64,000 nt of DNA from Streptomyces sp. RerS4 (lineage in GTDB: Bacteria > Actinomycetota > Actinomycetes > Streptomycetales > Streptomycetaceae), in assembly GCF_023515955.1 (NCBI RefSeq), contig NZ_CP097322.1, positions 6,930,501 through 6,994,500 on the forward strand. Direction: 5' to 3'. The notes below the pieces were generated by a model. It made no database searches, was not told where the DNA came from, and saw only the letters and a list, made by a program, of their open reading frames with translations. Both the position numbers and the translations under genes were made by a program. How positions within the stretch are numbered: position 1 is the first letter of the stretch; each line of letters opens with the position of its first letter. This document shows, one piece after another, positions 16,301-25,329 of this stretch.

Positions 16301-17885
16301 CCAGCTCAGCCGGGGTGTCCGCGCCGAGCAGCAGTACGTCCTCCCGCGCGCCGGTCCCCACCACCGGCGCGGCCGAGGTGCCCAGGGGCAGGAAGCGGCG
16401 TACCGCGGGAGCCGGCGCGGCGGAACCGGGGGCCTCCTCCAGCACCGCGTGCGCGTTGATCCCACCGAAGCCGAACGCGTTCACGCCCGCCCGGCGCGGC
16501 TGCGGCCCCCGTTCCCACGGTTCGGCCGCCGTGACCGGCCGCATCCGGGTCCGGGCCAAATCCGCGTGTGGTTCCTCCAGGTGCAGGGTCGGCGGCAGCA
16601 CCCCCTCGTACACGGCGAGCGCCGCCTTGATCAGCCCGGCCATGCCCGAGGCCTGCATGGTGTGCCCCAGCATGGACTTCACCGAGCCGAAGCCGATGCC
16701 GGAGCCGATCCCGGAGCCCGCCCCCGGGTCGGCGGTCTCCGGCGGGCCGAACACCTGGGCCAGTGTGTCCAGTTCGGCCGCGTCCCCCACCGGCGTGCCG
16801 GTGCCGTGCGCCTCCAGCAGGCCCAGCGCGCCCGGAGCGCGCGGATCCAGCCCGGCTTCCCGCCAGGCCCGCTCCAGCGCCCGTACCTGGCCGGCGACCA
16901 GCGGGCTCATCAGACTGGCCGCGCGACCGTCGCCGGCCACTCCGGTGCCACGGATCACGGCGTAGATCCGGTCACCGTCCCGTTCCGCGTCCGCGAGCCG
17001 CTTCAGCAGCACCACGCCCGTGCCCTCGGACAGCAGCGTGCCGTCGGCCCGCCGGTCGAAGGGCCGGATCCGCTCGCTCGGGCTCAGGGCCCTCAGCTGC
17101 GTGAACACACTCCACAGGGTGGCGATGTGGCAGTGGTGCACTGCCCCCGCGACCACCGCGTCGCACCGCCCGCCCGCCAGCAACGCCACCGCCTGGTCCA
17201 CCGCCAGCAGGGAGGAGGCACAGGCCGCGTCCAGGGTGTAGGCGGGGCCCCGGAAGTCCAGCCGGTTCGCCGTACGGGCGGCGGTGAAGCTCGGCACCAG
17301 CCCGATCGAGGCGTCCGGCCGCTCCGGACCCAGCGCGTCCTGGAAGGCCGAGCGCACCGCCGCGATCCGCCGCTCGCCCAACTCGGGCGCCAGCTCCCGC
17401 AGCGTCTGCGCCAACTGGTGCGCCGTACGTACCCGTTGGTCGAGTCGGGCGGTCGCCGAACCCATGAACCCGCCGCGCCCCAACACCACCCCGATCCGGG
17501 AGCGGTCGGCCGGCAGCCGGTCCTCGCCGCCCGCGTCGGCCACCGCCTCGGCCGTCGCGTGCAGGGCCAGCAACTGGTCCGGTTCGGCCCCTTCCACGGC
17601 GGCCGGCATGATGCCGAACCGGGTCGGGTCGAAGGCCGCCAGCCCGTCCACGAAGCCACCGCGCCGGCAGTAGAACCGGTCACTGAGCGCCGGCCCCGTG
17701 GCACCCTCCGGGTCGTAGTACACCTGCGGGTCCCAACGCCCCGGCGGAACCTCGGAGATGGAGTCGGTACCGGCGAGCAGGTTGCGTCGGAACGACGCCA
17801 GATCGGCGGCGCCCGGGAAGACGGCGCCCATCCCGACGATGGCGGCGTCGGTCGGCCGGGGGCCGCGCCGCGGTCCGTCACTCAC
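13305..17885 (-). CDS. PUFA-synthase-like megasynthase, KS-AT-DH-PPTase
   Basis: The product is 1526 residues. KS (about 1-430): active-site Cys in DAACASS (about 218), His residues in EAHGTGTPVGD and SMLGHTMQ, so all three catalytic residues are present. AT (about 530-830): GHSLGE and SGFHTP. Dehydratase hot-dog region (about 1005-1290): PYVRDHRV with catalytic His, FHGPRF, and LLDAAGQ supplying the Asp. C-terminal phosphopantetheinyl transferase (about 1300-1526): VGIDVEP and WCAKEAAAK. The GTG start overlaps the previous gene by eight bases and follows GGAGGG. It has no ACP or KR, so it must work with the upstream protein. The set resembles PfaB/PfaC plus PfaE functions in one chain. Confidence 0.88.
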   Translation of the reverse strand: MSDGPRRGPRPTDAAIVGMGAVFPGAADLASFRRNLLAGTDSISEVPPGRWDPQVYYDPEGATGPALSDRFYCRRGGFVDGLAAFDPTRFGIMPAAVEGAEPDQLLALHATAEAVADAGGEDRLPADRSRIGVVLGRGGFMGSATARLDQRVRTAHQLAQTLRELAPELGERRIAAVRSAFQDALGPERPDASIGLVPSFTAARTANRLDFRGPAYTLDAACASSLLAVDQAVALLAGGRCDAVVAGAVHHCHIATLWSVFTQLRALSPSERIRPFDRRADGTLLSEGTGVVLLKRLADAERDGDRIYAVIRGTGVAGDGRAASLMSPLVAGQVRALERAWREAGLDPRAPGALGLLEAHGTGTPVGDAAELDTLAQVFGPPETADPGAGSGIGSGIGFGSVKSMLGHTMQASGMAGLIKAALAVYEGVLPPTLHLEEPHADLARTRMRPVTAAEPWERGPQPRRAGVNAFGFGGINAHAVLEEAPGSAAPAPAVRRFLPLGTSAAPVVGTGAREDVLLLGADTPAELAALLAAGSASVGDGPCRLAVVGPTPQRLALAAKAVARGRAWRGRGDVWFSPEPLGGGTAFLFPGLEPEFAPVLDDVADRMGLKAPRLSRGAELMERALDALTTGRFFARVLPELGVSADVLAGHSLGEWAAMVAGGMYPQEAADCFLDSLRPGSLKVPDLVYAALGCGASRAEAALHGLDGVVVSHDNCPHQSVVCGDPAGVAQVLERLRSQGVLGQELPFRSGFHTPMWEPYLGQVRAAFARLPLREGPGALPVWSATTCAPFPEAPDRVRELVVRHLLEPVRFRELLLRLYEEAGVRSFVTLGPGSLPGFVEDTLRERPHLSVATSAPRLSGPDALRRTCAALWAEGHAPRWDRLQEPTAAVRGTTLGRAVPLDLGSPLVHLGAQALGRLGGLGGEARPAPGAVPAAVPGAGRPVLLSALDAVLDDTRSAVHAVAEAWSTVRGTAPAAAPAAGPQPAPGAARAAEKPRLRVSLDAMPYVRDHRVYLQPEGWPEESDWFPVVPMTTMLELAADAARRHAPPGAAVIGYDDVRALRWLPAAPAVDIEVSARAEGPGRIRIGLGPYASVVVLLDTAHEEPPAPDTTPIRDPRPAPVSAEALYRDRWMFHGPRFAGVHEVRSVGSDGIHGVLRALPDPGALLDAAGQLFGHWMQLRLPVDRLVFPATVDRIRFYGPPPAPHALVTATARIREVRDVTVRGDLELLDTTGRLWARIDGWTYRRFGADERVWPMKFTPEVCGIGEPQPAGWCVARRRWTDPASQELVMRRYLGAAERAAYERLVPRARAPWLLGRIAAKDALRQLLWDGGAGPVFPAEVPVGNDAAGRPVPEGALARGFRLSIAHKDRVAVALAHPSHSVGIDVEPVTTDPDALIRIALTPDELLLAEELAARDGAELPVALTALWCAKEAAAKACGTGLGGRPREWRVSEDAGSGGLRVRSPEGHPYAIRTATFPETEAATSATDTDPGTGTRPHLVAWTAHPAAPSPVPFHLTETSHGHH

Positions 17886-20800
17886 GGCCCGTCCCCTCCT
17901 CGGCCATCAGGACCACCTGTACGTCGCTCCCGTACGCCAGTTCGGCGAGGAACGCGCCGGTCCCCGCCTCCGGGGTGATCAACGGGACGCCCCGGCGGGC
18001 GTACGCGCGCTCCAGCTCGGGCGTGACCATCCCGCCCGCCTCGGCCGCCCAAGGCCCCCAGTCGACGGACAACACCCGGCCCGGGAAGGTGCCGGCCCAG
18101 GTCCGGGCGAGCCCGTCGAGGGCGTCGTTCGCGGCGGCGTAGTCGGTCTGGCCCCGGTTGCCGTACACCCCGGCGACGCTGCCGAAGAGGGCCAGGAAGG
18201 CCGGGGCGGGAGCGCTGCCGTGCTCGGCGGCCGCGGCGGCCAGATTGCGGGCGCCGTCCACCTTGGTGGCGAACACCTCGGCGAAGGCCGCCGGTTGCTT
18301 GTCGCGGAGCAGCCCGTCACGCAGCACCCCTGCGCCGTGCACGATCCCGTCGAGCCGGCCGTGCCGGGCCCGTACGTCGGCCACGACGGCCCGTACGGCC
18401 TCCGCGTCGGTCACATCGGCGCAGTGGTAGCGGACGGACGCGGCGGCGCCGGCGAGGGCGGCCAGGGTGGCCCGTACCTCCCGCTCGGCCAGGATCCGGG
18501 AGGCCGCGGCCTCGATCTCCACGGGGGTGCGCAGGCCCGTGGAGATGAGGGCCGCGCGCAGCGCCACCCGGTCCCCGGCCCGCGCGAACCCATCTTCCCC
18601 AGGCGGCGGTTCGGGGGTACGTCCCACCAACTCGACGTGGCACCGGGTGGCTCGGGCCAGCGCGAGCGCCGTCCGGGCCGTGATCCCGCGTGCGCCGCCG
18701 GTGAGGAGCACCACCGAGCCGGGGCCGAGCGGCGGCCGACCCCCGTCGGGGGAGTCGAGCGGCGCCGGAACCGGACGACGGGTGATCCGCAGGCCCTCGG
18801 CGGTGTAGCCGACGGAGGCGAGGCCCTCGCCCGTTCCACTGCCGTGGCCGCCGTTGCCCCCGCCGCTGTCGCTCAGCTCCGCGAGCAGCTGCGCGGCGAT
18901 CTGCTGCGGGTCCTCCTTCGGGCGCACGTCGACGGCGCGGACGAGGGTGCCGGGGAACTCCAGGGCGGCGCTGCGGGCGAAGCCGTGCAGTCCGCTGCCG
19001 GGGGTGGAACCGAGGATCAGCCGGCGGACACCGCCGGTGAGGGCGCGCTTGAGCCCCGGGAAGGAGGCGGGGAGAGCGAGCTCGTGGCCGGCCCGCAGCG
19101 CGGACAGGTCGACGAGGCCGTCGAAGCCGGCGTCGGCCTCGGCCAGTACCTCTGCCCGAGCCCCGTGTGCCTCCAGCGCGCCGCAGAGCGCGAGCGCCAC
19201 GCCCTGATCGTCCTCGACCACACCGATGCGCAGCCCCCGCAGGGCGTCCGGATCGCCGTCGGCCGGGTCCAGGGGCACCACGTCCACGCGCATGCGCAGG
19301 AGCGGCCGGGATGGCGGGCCGGCGTGGTCGGCGGGGGCGGGCGCGGCGGGAGCGGGGTCTGCCGCCGCCGCGACCGGCTCGGCCCGGCCGTCGGCGGTGT
19401 GGGCCGTGACCCAGTCGACGATGCCGCGCAGGGTCTTGATGCGGGACAGCTCCTCGACGGCCGACTCGGCGGAGCCGCCGGCGTCGTGGGGGAGTCCGAT
19501 CCGGTCCGCGAGGGCGCCGATGATCTCGACGCGCTTGATGGAGTCGATCGAGAGGTCGGCTTCCAGGTCCAGCTCGGGGTCGAGCATGTCGCGTGGGTAT
19601 CCGGTCCTGGTGTGGACGATCTCCAGGACCGCGTCCATCACCGCCTCGGGGGTCTGCGCTCCGACCGGTGCGGCGGGACCGGGGACGGGAGAGGCCGGGT
19701 GAGCCGCCAGGGGTATCGCGGCTGCCGGGGATCTCCGGGGTTCCAGGCGCTCCGGCCACGCCTGGAGGGCGGCCCCGTGCCCGTTCGCGCCCTCGATGGG
19801 GGTGACAGCGGAGCCCGCTGTGGGGCCGGGCCGGGTCGGCGTCGGCCCGCCACCGGGCGCCCCGTCCCCCAAGTAGCGGAGCAGAACGTCCCGTTGTGCC
19901 TCGACGAGCTCGCGGGAGCCGCGCAGGTATTCCAGGAGCGCTTCCTCACGCCGGTCGGCCACGGCGGGCGTAGCGGTTGCCGCCGTTGTCGCGGCTTCGG
20001 GCACCGGGATCCGGCGCGGCGGTTGGAGTCCACCGGCGACCGGCGTGCCCGCCGAGGTACGGACCAGGTGCCCGTCCACCAGCCAGCCGGGCCGGCGCGG
20101 AGCCTTCTCTGGCAGCCTGGCCGCCCGCCCGTGGAACAGCGCCTCCGGGCTGATCGGGACGCCGGCGGCGGCGAGTTCGGCCAGCGCCGTGACCAGCCGG
20201 ACGAGCCCGTGCACGCCCGGCACGTCCAGCGGAACCACCGTGTGCGGCCGGTCGCGCAGGATCCGGCCCACCAGCCCGGACAGGACCCGCCCCGGCCCCG
20301 CCTCCACGAACGTCCGCACCCCGGCCGCGTACATGGCCTCCACCTGGTCCACGAACCGGACCGGCTCCGCGACCTGCCGGGCAAGGAGGCCCCGTACGGC
20401 GTCGGCCTCGGTCGGGTACGGTCCGGCGGTCGTGTTCGACCAGACCGGAACGGCGGTGTCGGCAACCACCGTCCCGGCCAGCTCTGTTGCCAGCTCGCCC
20501 GCCGCGTCCGCGACGACCGGGCTGTGGAACGCGCAGGCGACCGGGAGGAGTTCGGCCGTGAGTCCCGCCGCGCGCAGTGACTCCACAGCCGCGGCGACCG
20601 CCGCCGTCGGACCCGAGATCGCGCACTGCCGGGGCGCGTTGTGGTTCGCCACCACGCACCCGGCCCGCTCCGCGATCTCCCGGACCTCCTCCGGTGCGGC
20701 CGATACCGCCGCCATCGAACCCGGGTCCGTCCCGGCGGCCGTCAGGATCGCCTCGGCCCGGCGCGCGCTCAGCCGCAGCAGGCTCTCCGTGTCGTACGCC

Positions 20801-23800
20801 CCGGCCGCCCACAGCGCGGTCAGCTCCCCGTACGAGTGGCCGGCCACGCAGTCCGGTCGTACGCCGAGCCGCCCCAGCAGCAGGTGCGCCGCCGCACCCG
20901 CCAGCCCCAGGGCGGGCTGGGCCACCCGGGTGTCGGTGACCGCCGCCCGCTGCGCGGCCCGCGCCTCGGCCGTGAACGCGGCCGGCGGGAAGGCGGCCGA
21001 GACCACCGCGCGCGGAGCCCCGTCCAGCAGGCCCCGCAACCCGGGGAAGGCCGTAAACAACTCACCGAGCATGCCCACGCGTTGGCTGCCCTGCCCCGGG
21101 AACAGGAACGCCACCCGGCCCGGATCGGCCGCGTCCTCCCGTACGTGGACCCCTTCGCCCGCCGTGAAGGCGCGCGCCCGCTCCAGCCGGGCCGCCAGCT
21201 CGTCCAGGTCGGCGGCCACCACCGCCACACGGACCGGACCCCTGTCGGCGGCCACCTCGGCGGCCAGGTCCCGCAGGGCCCACGGGCGCCCGGCCGCGTC
21301 GTTCTCCTCCAGCCGCGCCGCGAGCCGCGCCATCGCCCGGCCCGCCGCCCGCCGGTCCTCACCACGGAAGCAGAACAGCTCGGCCGGCCAGTCCTCCAGG
21401 CCGTGCCCCGGCTCCTCGGCCCCCGCGTAACCGGCGAGCACCGCGTGGTAGTTGGTGCCGCCGAAACCGAAGGCGCTGACCCCCGCGACGCGCCGGTCGG
21501 CGGGCACCGCCCACGGCCGGGGCACGGTGTCGAAGACGAAGGGGCTGCTCTCGGCCTCCCAGGCCGGGTTCGGCCGCTCGATGTGCAGCGTCGGCGGCCG
21601 GACCCCCGTGTGCACCGCGCGGGCCGCCTTGATCAGCCCGGCCAGCCCCGCCGCGCACTTGGTGTGCCCGAGCTGCGACTTCACCGAGCCCAGCGCACAC
21701 GAGCCCACTTCGGCGCCCGCTGCGGTGAACACCTCGCTCAGTACCCGCAGTTCGGTACTGTCACCGACCACCGTGCCCGTGCCGTGCGCCTCGACGAGCC
21801 CCACCGCGCCCGGTGAGACGCCCGCCCGCGCGTAGGCGCGCTCCAAGGCCCGCCGCTGCCCTTCCGGCCGCGGCGCGGTCAGCCCGAGGGAGCGGCCGTC
21901 ACTCGACGCCCCGACGGCCTTGATCACCGCGTAGACGCGGTCGCCGTCCCGCTCCGCGTCCGCCAGCCGCTTCAGCACCAGCGTCCCCACGCCCTCGCCG
22001 AGGGCGATCCCGTCGGCCGCCGCGTCGAAGGGCCGGCAATGCCCGCTCGGCGACAGGGCCCGCACCGAGGCGAACAGGAGGTAGTCGTTGACGCCGTTGT
22101 GCACGTCGGCGCCGCCGCACAGCACCATGTCACTGTCGCCGTCCCGCAGTTGGCGGCAGGCCAGGTCGAGCGCGGCCAGCGAGGAGGCGCACGCGGCGTC
22201 CACGGTGCAGTTCGCGCCGCCGAGGTCGAGCCGGTTCGCCACCCGGCCCGCGATCACGTTGGCGAGGATCCCGGGGAAGGAGTCCTCGGTCAGCCGGGGC
22301 AGGTGCTCGTCCAGGGCGGCCGGCAGCTCGCCGAGATAGGCGGGGTGCAGCGCCCGTAGCCCGTACGCGCCCGCCAGCTCGGTGCCGGCCTCCGCCCCGA
22401 AGACCACCGAGGTCCGCGACCGATCGAACTCCCGGCCCCTGCCGTAGCCGGCGTCCTCCAGCGCCCGCGCCGAGATCTCCAGGGCCAGCAGCTGCACCGG
22501 CTCGATCCCGGCCAGCGAGGACGGCGGGATGCCGTGCGCGAGCGCGTCGAAGGGAACGGGGGCCAGGAAGCCACCCCACCGCGACGGGGTGCGCTCGCCG
22601 GCCCGCGCCGGATCGGCGTCGTAGTAGAGCGCCGGGTCCCAGCGCTCGGCCGGCACCTCGGTCACCGCGTCCCGGCCGGCCAGGATCTGGGCCCAGTAGG
22701 AGGCGAGGTCGGGTGCGCCCGGGTAGGCACAGGCCATCCCGACGATGGCGATGTCGAGTGGGTCGGCCCCTTCCGAGGTCCGCGTCCCGGAGCCCGAAGC
22801 GCCGATTTCCCGGGCCCGGCGCTCCAGCAACCGCGTGGCGCCCTCGGTCACTTGGGTGTGCAGAGCGGCGATCGTCGTCGTGCCGGAGCGCAGGGTGGCC
22901 GCCTGACCCAGCATGAACAGCCCGTCCGTGTACTGCCGTTCCTCGTCCACCGACTCCAGCGCCCTCGTCCCCCTGCGCAGCCCCTTGCTGGCGATCCGCA
23001 GCCGGCCCAGGTTCAGCCGCTCCAACTCCTCCCACATCTCACGCGGCTCGGTCGCGCTCCGCGCGAGCCGCCGCCGGGTCTCCTCGAAGGTGTGGGCGTA
23101 CGGGGTGTCCGCGCAGCGCGTGGCATGGCCCGGCGCGGTGTGCAGCAGCACGGTCTTCGCGCACTCCACCGCCGCCCGCTGGAAGCGGGTCGTGACCGCG
23201 CCCGCCGCCACCGCCTCCTCGGTGAACAGGTAGGCCGTTCCCATCAGTACGCCGATCCGCGCGCCCCGCTCGGCCAGCGGGGCGCCGGCCGCGACCGCCA
23301 TCGCGGCGGAGCGCTCGTCGTGGATCCCACCCGCGAACAGCACGTCCAAGGCCTCCGGTTCGGGGCAGGCGAGCAGCCGCTCGATCTGCTCCTCCCACAG
23401 CGGGAAGGAGGCGCGCGGCCCGACATGACCCCCGCACTCCAGCCCCTCGAACACGAACCGCCGTGCCCCCTCGGCGAGATATCGCTCCAGGAGGCCCGGC
23501 GAGGGCACGTGCAGATGGGTCAGGGTCCCGGCGGCCTCCAGCGGAGCCGCCTGCGCCGGGGTGCCGCCCGCGATGATCGCGTACGGCGGCCGGAACGCGG
23601 CCACGGCCGCCAGCTGCTCCCGCCGCAGCTCGGGCGGCGCGAAGCCGAGCAGTCCCACGCCCCACGGCCGGTCCCCGAGCCGCTCGGCGGTCTCGGCCAG
23701 CAGGCGGCGTACGTCCGGCCCCTCCATCACCGCCAGCGCCAGGTACGGGACCCCGCCCGCCCCGGCCACCGCCTCCGCGAAGGCCGCCTGGTCGCTGACC

Positions 23801-24864
23801 CGGGTCATCGGCCCCTGGGCGACGGGCCGGGCCGCCATCAGCGGCCGGGCCTCCACCGCGGCCGCGAGGTGCCCGGCGACGGCCGCCCGGACGGCCAGGA
23901 GCACGCCGCCCGTCGTGCGGTGGCGTGCGGCCAGCCGCGCCGCGGCGGCCCCGTCCTGGCCGACCGGCAACAGTCGCGTCCGCAGGTCCCGCGCCCCCAG
24001 CAGAGCCGCGACCGGTCCGTCGGGCGAGGGCAGGTCGGGCCGCGCGTACACCCGGTGGCCGTCGACCAGTCGGGTCTCGGAGCCGTCCATCGCCCGGATC
24101 GCCGCCGCCACTTCGGCGGGCAGGGCGGCCTCGCCCTCGGCGGTCAGAGCCAGTTGTACGTCAACCAGTACGCCCGCGGCTCCGCCCGCGACGGCCGCGG
24201 CCGCAGTGTGCGGGCCGATCCCGCCGCAGGCCACGACGGGCACCCCGACGTCGGGATCGGCGAGCAGCTGCTGAAGGAGGACGAAGGTGGTGGCACCGCC
24301 CACCCTGCCGCCGGCCTCGTGCCCCTTGGCGACGAGCGCCCCCGCCCCGGCGGCCACCGCGGCCCGGCCCTCCGCCCGGCCGGTGACCTCGGCCCACACC
24401 CGGGGCCGCCCGGGGCCGCCGCCCAGCCGCCACCCGCTGCGGAGTGTGCTCTGCGGGGTCGGCGAGCAGCACCGTGTCCACCTCGGCCGGCAGCTGCGCG
24501 GCCCGAGCGGGCAGCCCGCCGGCACGCGCACCCCGTAGCGCCGCCCGGCGCCGAGCCGGCGGCCGAGCTCGGCGAAGGCCGCCCGCGCGACGTCGGGGTC
24601 CCGGCCGAGGTCGAGCAGCCCGAGGGAGCCCGCCCGCTCGGCGGCGATCACGATCCGGGGCTGCGGCTCCTCGAAGGGGCTGACCGCGACGACCAGGTCA
24701 CGCGCGTCGGCAGGGGGCGAGGACGGCTCGTCGGGCCGCCGGGACAGCTGGGGCTCCCGGGACAGCTCGGGCTCCGGGGACAGCCTGGGCTCCGGGAACG
24801 GCTCGGGCGGCTCGGACGGAAGGGACGGCTCGGGCTGTGGGGACGGCTCGGGCTGTGGGGTCAC
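17878..24864 (-). CDS. PUFA-synthase-like megasynthase, tandem NPD/ER-KS-AT-ACP-KR
   Basis: The 2328-residue product begins with a Pro-Glu-Ser-rich tail (1-50), then two nitronate-mono-oxygenase/PfaD-type FMN barrels (about 55-270 with KGHEAGG, and 290-600 with EGLECGGHVG). KS is about 700-1135 (DAACASS, EAHGTGT, QLGHTKCAAG, very PfaA-like). AT is about 1250-1540 (FPGQGSQR, GHSYGE, AFHS, the malonyl-type pattern). One ACP has LSIDSIKR near 1770. KR is about 1850-2310 (LTGGARGITA, SVAGVYGNRG then DYAAAN). The GTG at 24864 follows GAGGAG. A short segment (about 24400-24515) is out of frame inside the first barrel. It should extend, ketoreduce and enoyl-reduce a chain together with the next protein. 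Confidence 0.88.
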   Translation of the reverse strand: MTPQPEPSPQPEPSLPSEPPEPFPEPRLSPEPELSREPQLSRRPDEPSSPPADARDLVVAVSPFEEPQPRIVIAAERAGSLGLLDLGRDPDVARAAFAELGRRLGAGRRYGVRVPAGCPLGPRSCRPRWTRCCSPTPQSTLRSGWRLGGGPGRPRVWAEVTGRAEGRAAVAAGAGALVAKGHEAGGRVGGATTFVLLQQLLADPDVGVPVVACGGIGPHTAAAAVAGGAAGVLVDVQLALTAEGEAALPAEVAAAIRAMDGSETRLVDGHRVYARPDLPSPDGPVAALLGARDLRTRLLPVGQDGAAAARLAARHRTTGGVLLAVRAAVAGHLAAAVEARPLMAARPVAQGPMTRVSDQAAFAEAVAGAGGVPYLALAVMEGPDVRRLLAETAERLGDRPWGVGLLGFAPPELRREQLAAVAAFRPPYAIIAGGTPAQAAPLEAAGTLTHLHVPSPGLLERYLAEGARRFVFEGLECGGHVGPRASFPLWEEQIERLLACPEPEALDVLFAGGIHDERSAAMAVAAGAPLAERGARIGVLMGTAYLFTEEAVAAGAVTTRFQRAAVECAKTVLLHTAPGHATRCADTPYAHTFEETRRRLARSATEPREMWEELERLNLGRLRIASKGLRRGTRALESVDEERQYTDGLFMLGQAATLRSGTTTIAALHTQVTEGATRLLERRAREIGASGSGTRTSEGADPLDIAIVGMACAYPGAPDLASYWAQILAGRDAVTEVPAERWDPALYYDADPARAGERTPSRWGGFLAPVPFDALAHGIPPSSLAGIEPVQLLALEISARALEDAGYGRGREFDRSRTSVVFGAEAGTELAGAYGLRALHPAYLGELPAALDEHLPRLTEDSFPGILANVIAGRVANRLDLGGANCTVDAACASSLAALDLACRQLRDGDSDMVLCGGADVHNGVNDYLLFASVRALSPSGHCRPFDAAADGIALGEGVGTLVLKRLADAERDGDRVYAVIKAVGASSDGRSLGLTAPRPEGQRRALERAYARAGVSPGAVGLVEAHGTGTVVGDSTELRVLSEVFTAAGAEVGSCALGSVKSQLGHTKCAAGLAGLIKAARAVHTGVRPPTLHIERPNPAWEAESSPFVFDTVPRPWAVPADRRVAGVSAFGFGGTNYHAVLAGYAGAEEPGHGLEDWPAELFCFRGEDRRAAGRAMARLAARLEENDAAGRPWALRDLAAEVAADRGPVRVAVVAADLDELAARLERARAFTAGEGVHVREDAADPGRVAFLFPGQGSQRVGMLGELFTAFPGLRGLLDGAPRAVVSAAFPPAAFTAEARAAQRAAVTDTRVAQPALGLAGAAAHLLLGRLGVRPDCVAGHSYGELTALWAAGAYDTESLLRLSARRAEAILTAAGTDPGSMAAVSAAPEEVREIAERAGCVVANHNAPRQCAISGPTAAVAAAVESLRAAGLTAELLPVACAFHSPVVADAAGELATELAGTVVADTAVPVWSNTTAGPYPTEADAVRGLLARQVAEPVRFVDQVEAMYAAGVRTFVEAGPGRVLSGLVGRILRDRPHTVVPLDVPGVHGLVRLVTALAELAAAGVPISPEALFHGRAARLPEKAPRRPGWLVDGHLVRTSAGTPVAGGLQPPRRIPVPEAATTAATATPAVADRREEALLEYLRGSRELVEAQRDVLLRYLGDGAPGGGPTPTRPGPTAGSAVTPIEGANGHGAALQAWPERLEPRRSPAAAIPLAAHPASPVPGPAAPVGAQTPEAVMDAVLEIVHTRTGYPRDMLDPELDLEADLSIDSIKRVEIIGALADRIGLPHDAGGSAESAVEELSRIKTLRGIVDWVTAHTADGRAEPVAAAADPAPAAPAPADHAGPPSRPLLRMRVDVVPLDPADGDPDALRGLRIGVVEDDQGVALALCGALEAHGARAEVLAEADAGFDGLVDLSALRAGHELALPASFPGLKRALTGGVRRLILGSTPGSGLHGFARSAALEFPGTLVRAVDVRPKEDPQQIAAQLLAELSDSGGGNGGHGSGTGEGLASVGYTAEGLRITRRPVPAPLDSPDGGRPPLGPGSVVLLTGGARGITARTALALARATRCHVELVGRTPEPPPGEDGFARAGDRVALRAALISTGLRTPVEIEAAASRILAEREVRATLAALAGAAASVRYHCADVTDAEAVRAVVADVRARHGRLDGIVHGAGVLRDGLLRDKQPAAFAEVFATKVDGARNLAAAAAEHGSAPAPAFLALFGSVAGVYGNRGQTDYAAANDALDGLARTWAGTFPGRVLSVDWGPWAAEAGGMVTPELERAYARRGVPLITPEAGTGAFLAELAYGSDVQVVLMAEEGTGRE
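24401..24420. repeat. 10-bp tandem duplication inside megasynthase gene
   Basis: CGGGGCCGCC occurs twice in direct succession. Ten extra bases shift the frame by one, which restores the main frame after an apparent one-base loss near 24515. Between the two points the better protein reading (LPARAAQLPAEVDTVLLADP) is in another frame. Confidence 0.7.
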
Positions 24865-25095
24865 GGGCGCTCCTCATCGAGTGCTGTGTCACATGTCGCC
24901 GGTCTGCACAGGAACGGGGCAAGGCGTGGCGGTGTGCACCCCTCGGGCACCCGGCGGGCAGGCCGGGGCGCGGGGTCGAGCGGGGGAGCGGAGGACTGAG
25001 CGGGCAGCTCCCCCCCCCGCCGGTACAGGTGGCCGGGCGACCCGCCTGGGTGGGGCGGGCTTGAACGTTGGTCAACTTCCCTGACGCCGGGATGC

Positions 25096-25124
25096 ATCGT
25101 GCGGTGGCGGCCGTGCACTGTCAA
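25096..25124 (-). promoter_or_regulatory. candidate promoter of the megasynthase operon
   Basis: On the minus strand a consensus -35 box TTGACA (25124-25119) is followed after exactly 17 bases by CACGAT (25101-25096), an acceptable streptomycete -10 box. It points into the biosynthetic operon. This is the best housekeeping-type promoter I found upstream of that operon. Confidence 0.5.
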
Positions 25125-25289
25125 CGGCCATGCGGAGTAAGGTCTTTCACCTACCGAACGCCCCCGGCACGTTCCGCGCGCGCCCCGACGACCACCTCCA
25201 CCGGCTGCCCACGCGCCGCTGACCTGCGGTGATTTCCCGCCCGGCCGGGCGCCGCCGGAGCACGGACCGGCGTACGGCGGGAGTGAGGC

Positions 25290-25329
25290 TCATGCCCGGC
25301 CTGCATGCCTTCTCGCCCGGCGGGCATGA
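25290..25329. promoter_or_regulatory. inverted repeat upstream of LysR gene, candidate operator
   Basis: TCATGCCCG (25290-25298) and CGGGCATGA (25321-25329) form a perfect 9-bp inverted repeat with 22 bases between, and a third CATGCC lies at 25304-25309. LysR proteins usually bind between themselves and a divergent target, so these sites are candidates for autoregulation or operon control. Confidence 0.35.

Noticed and set aside
13191..17978. 1595-codon plus-strand open frame opposite the KS-AT-DH-PPTase gene
   Set aside because: Antisense shadow typical of very high third-position GC; the minus strand carries complete KS, AT, DH and PPTase motifs.
22534..24999. 821-codon plus-strand open frame opposite the megasynthase start
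   Set aside because: No domain or ribosome site; composition is that of reverse-complemented coding DNA.
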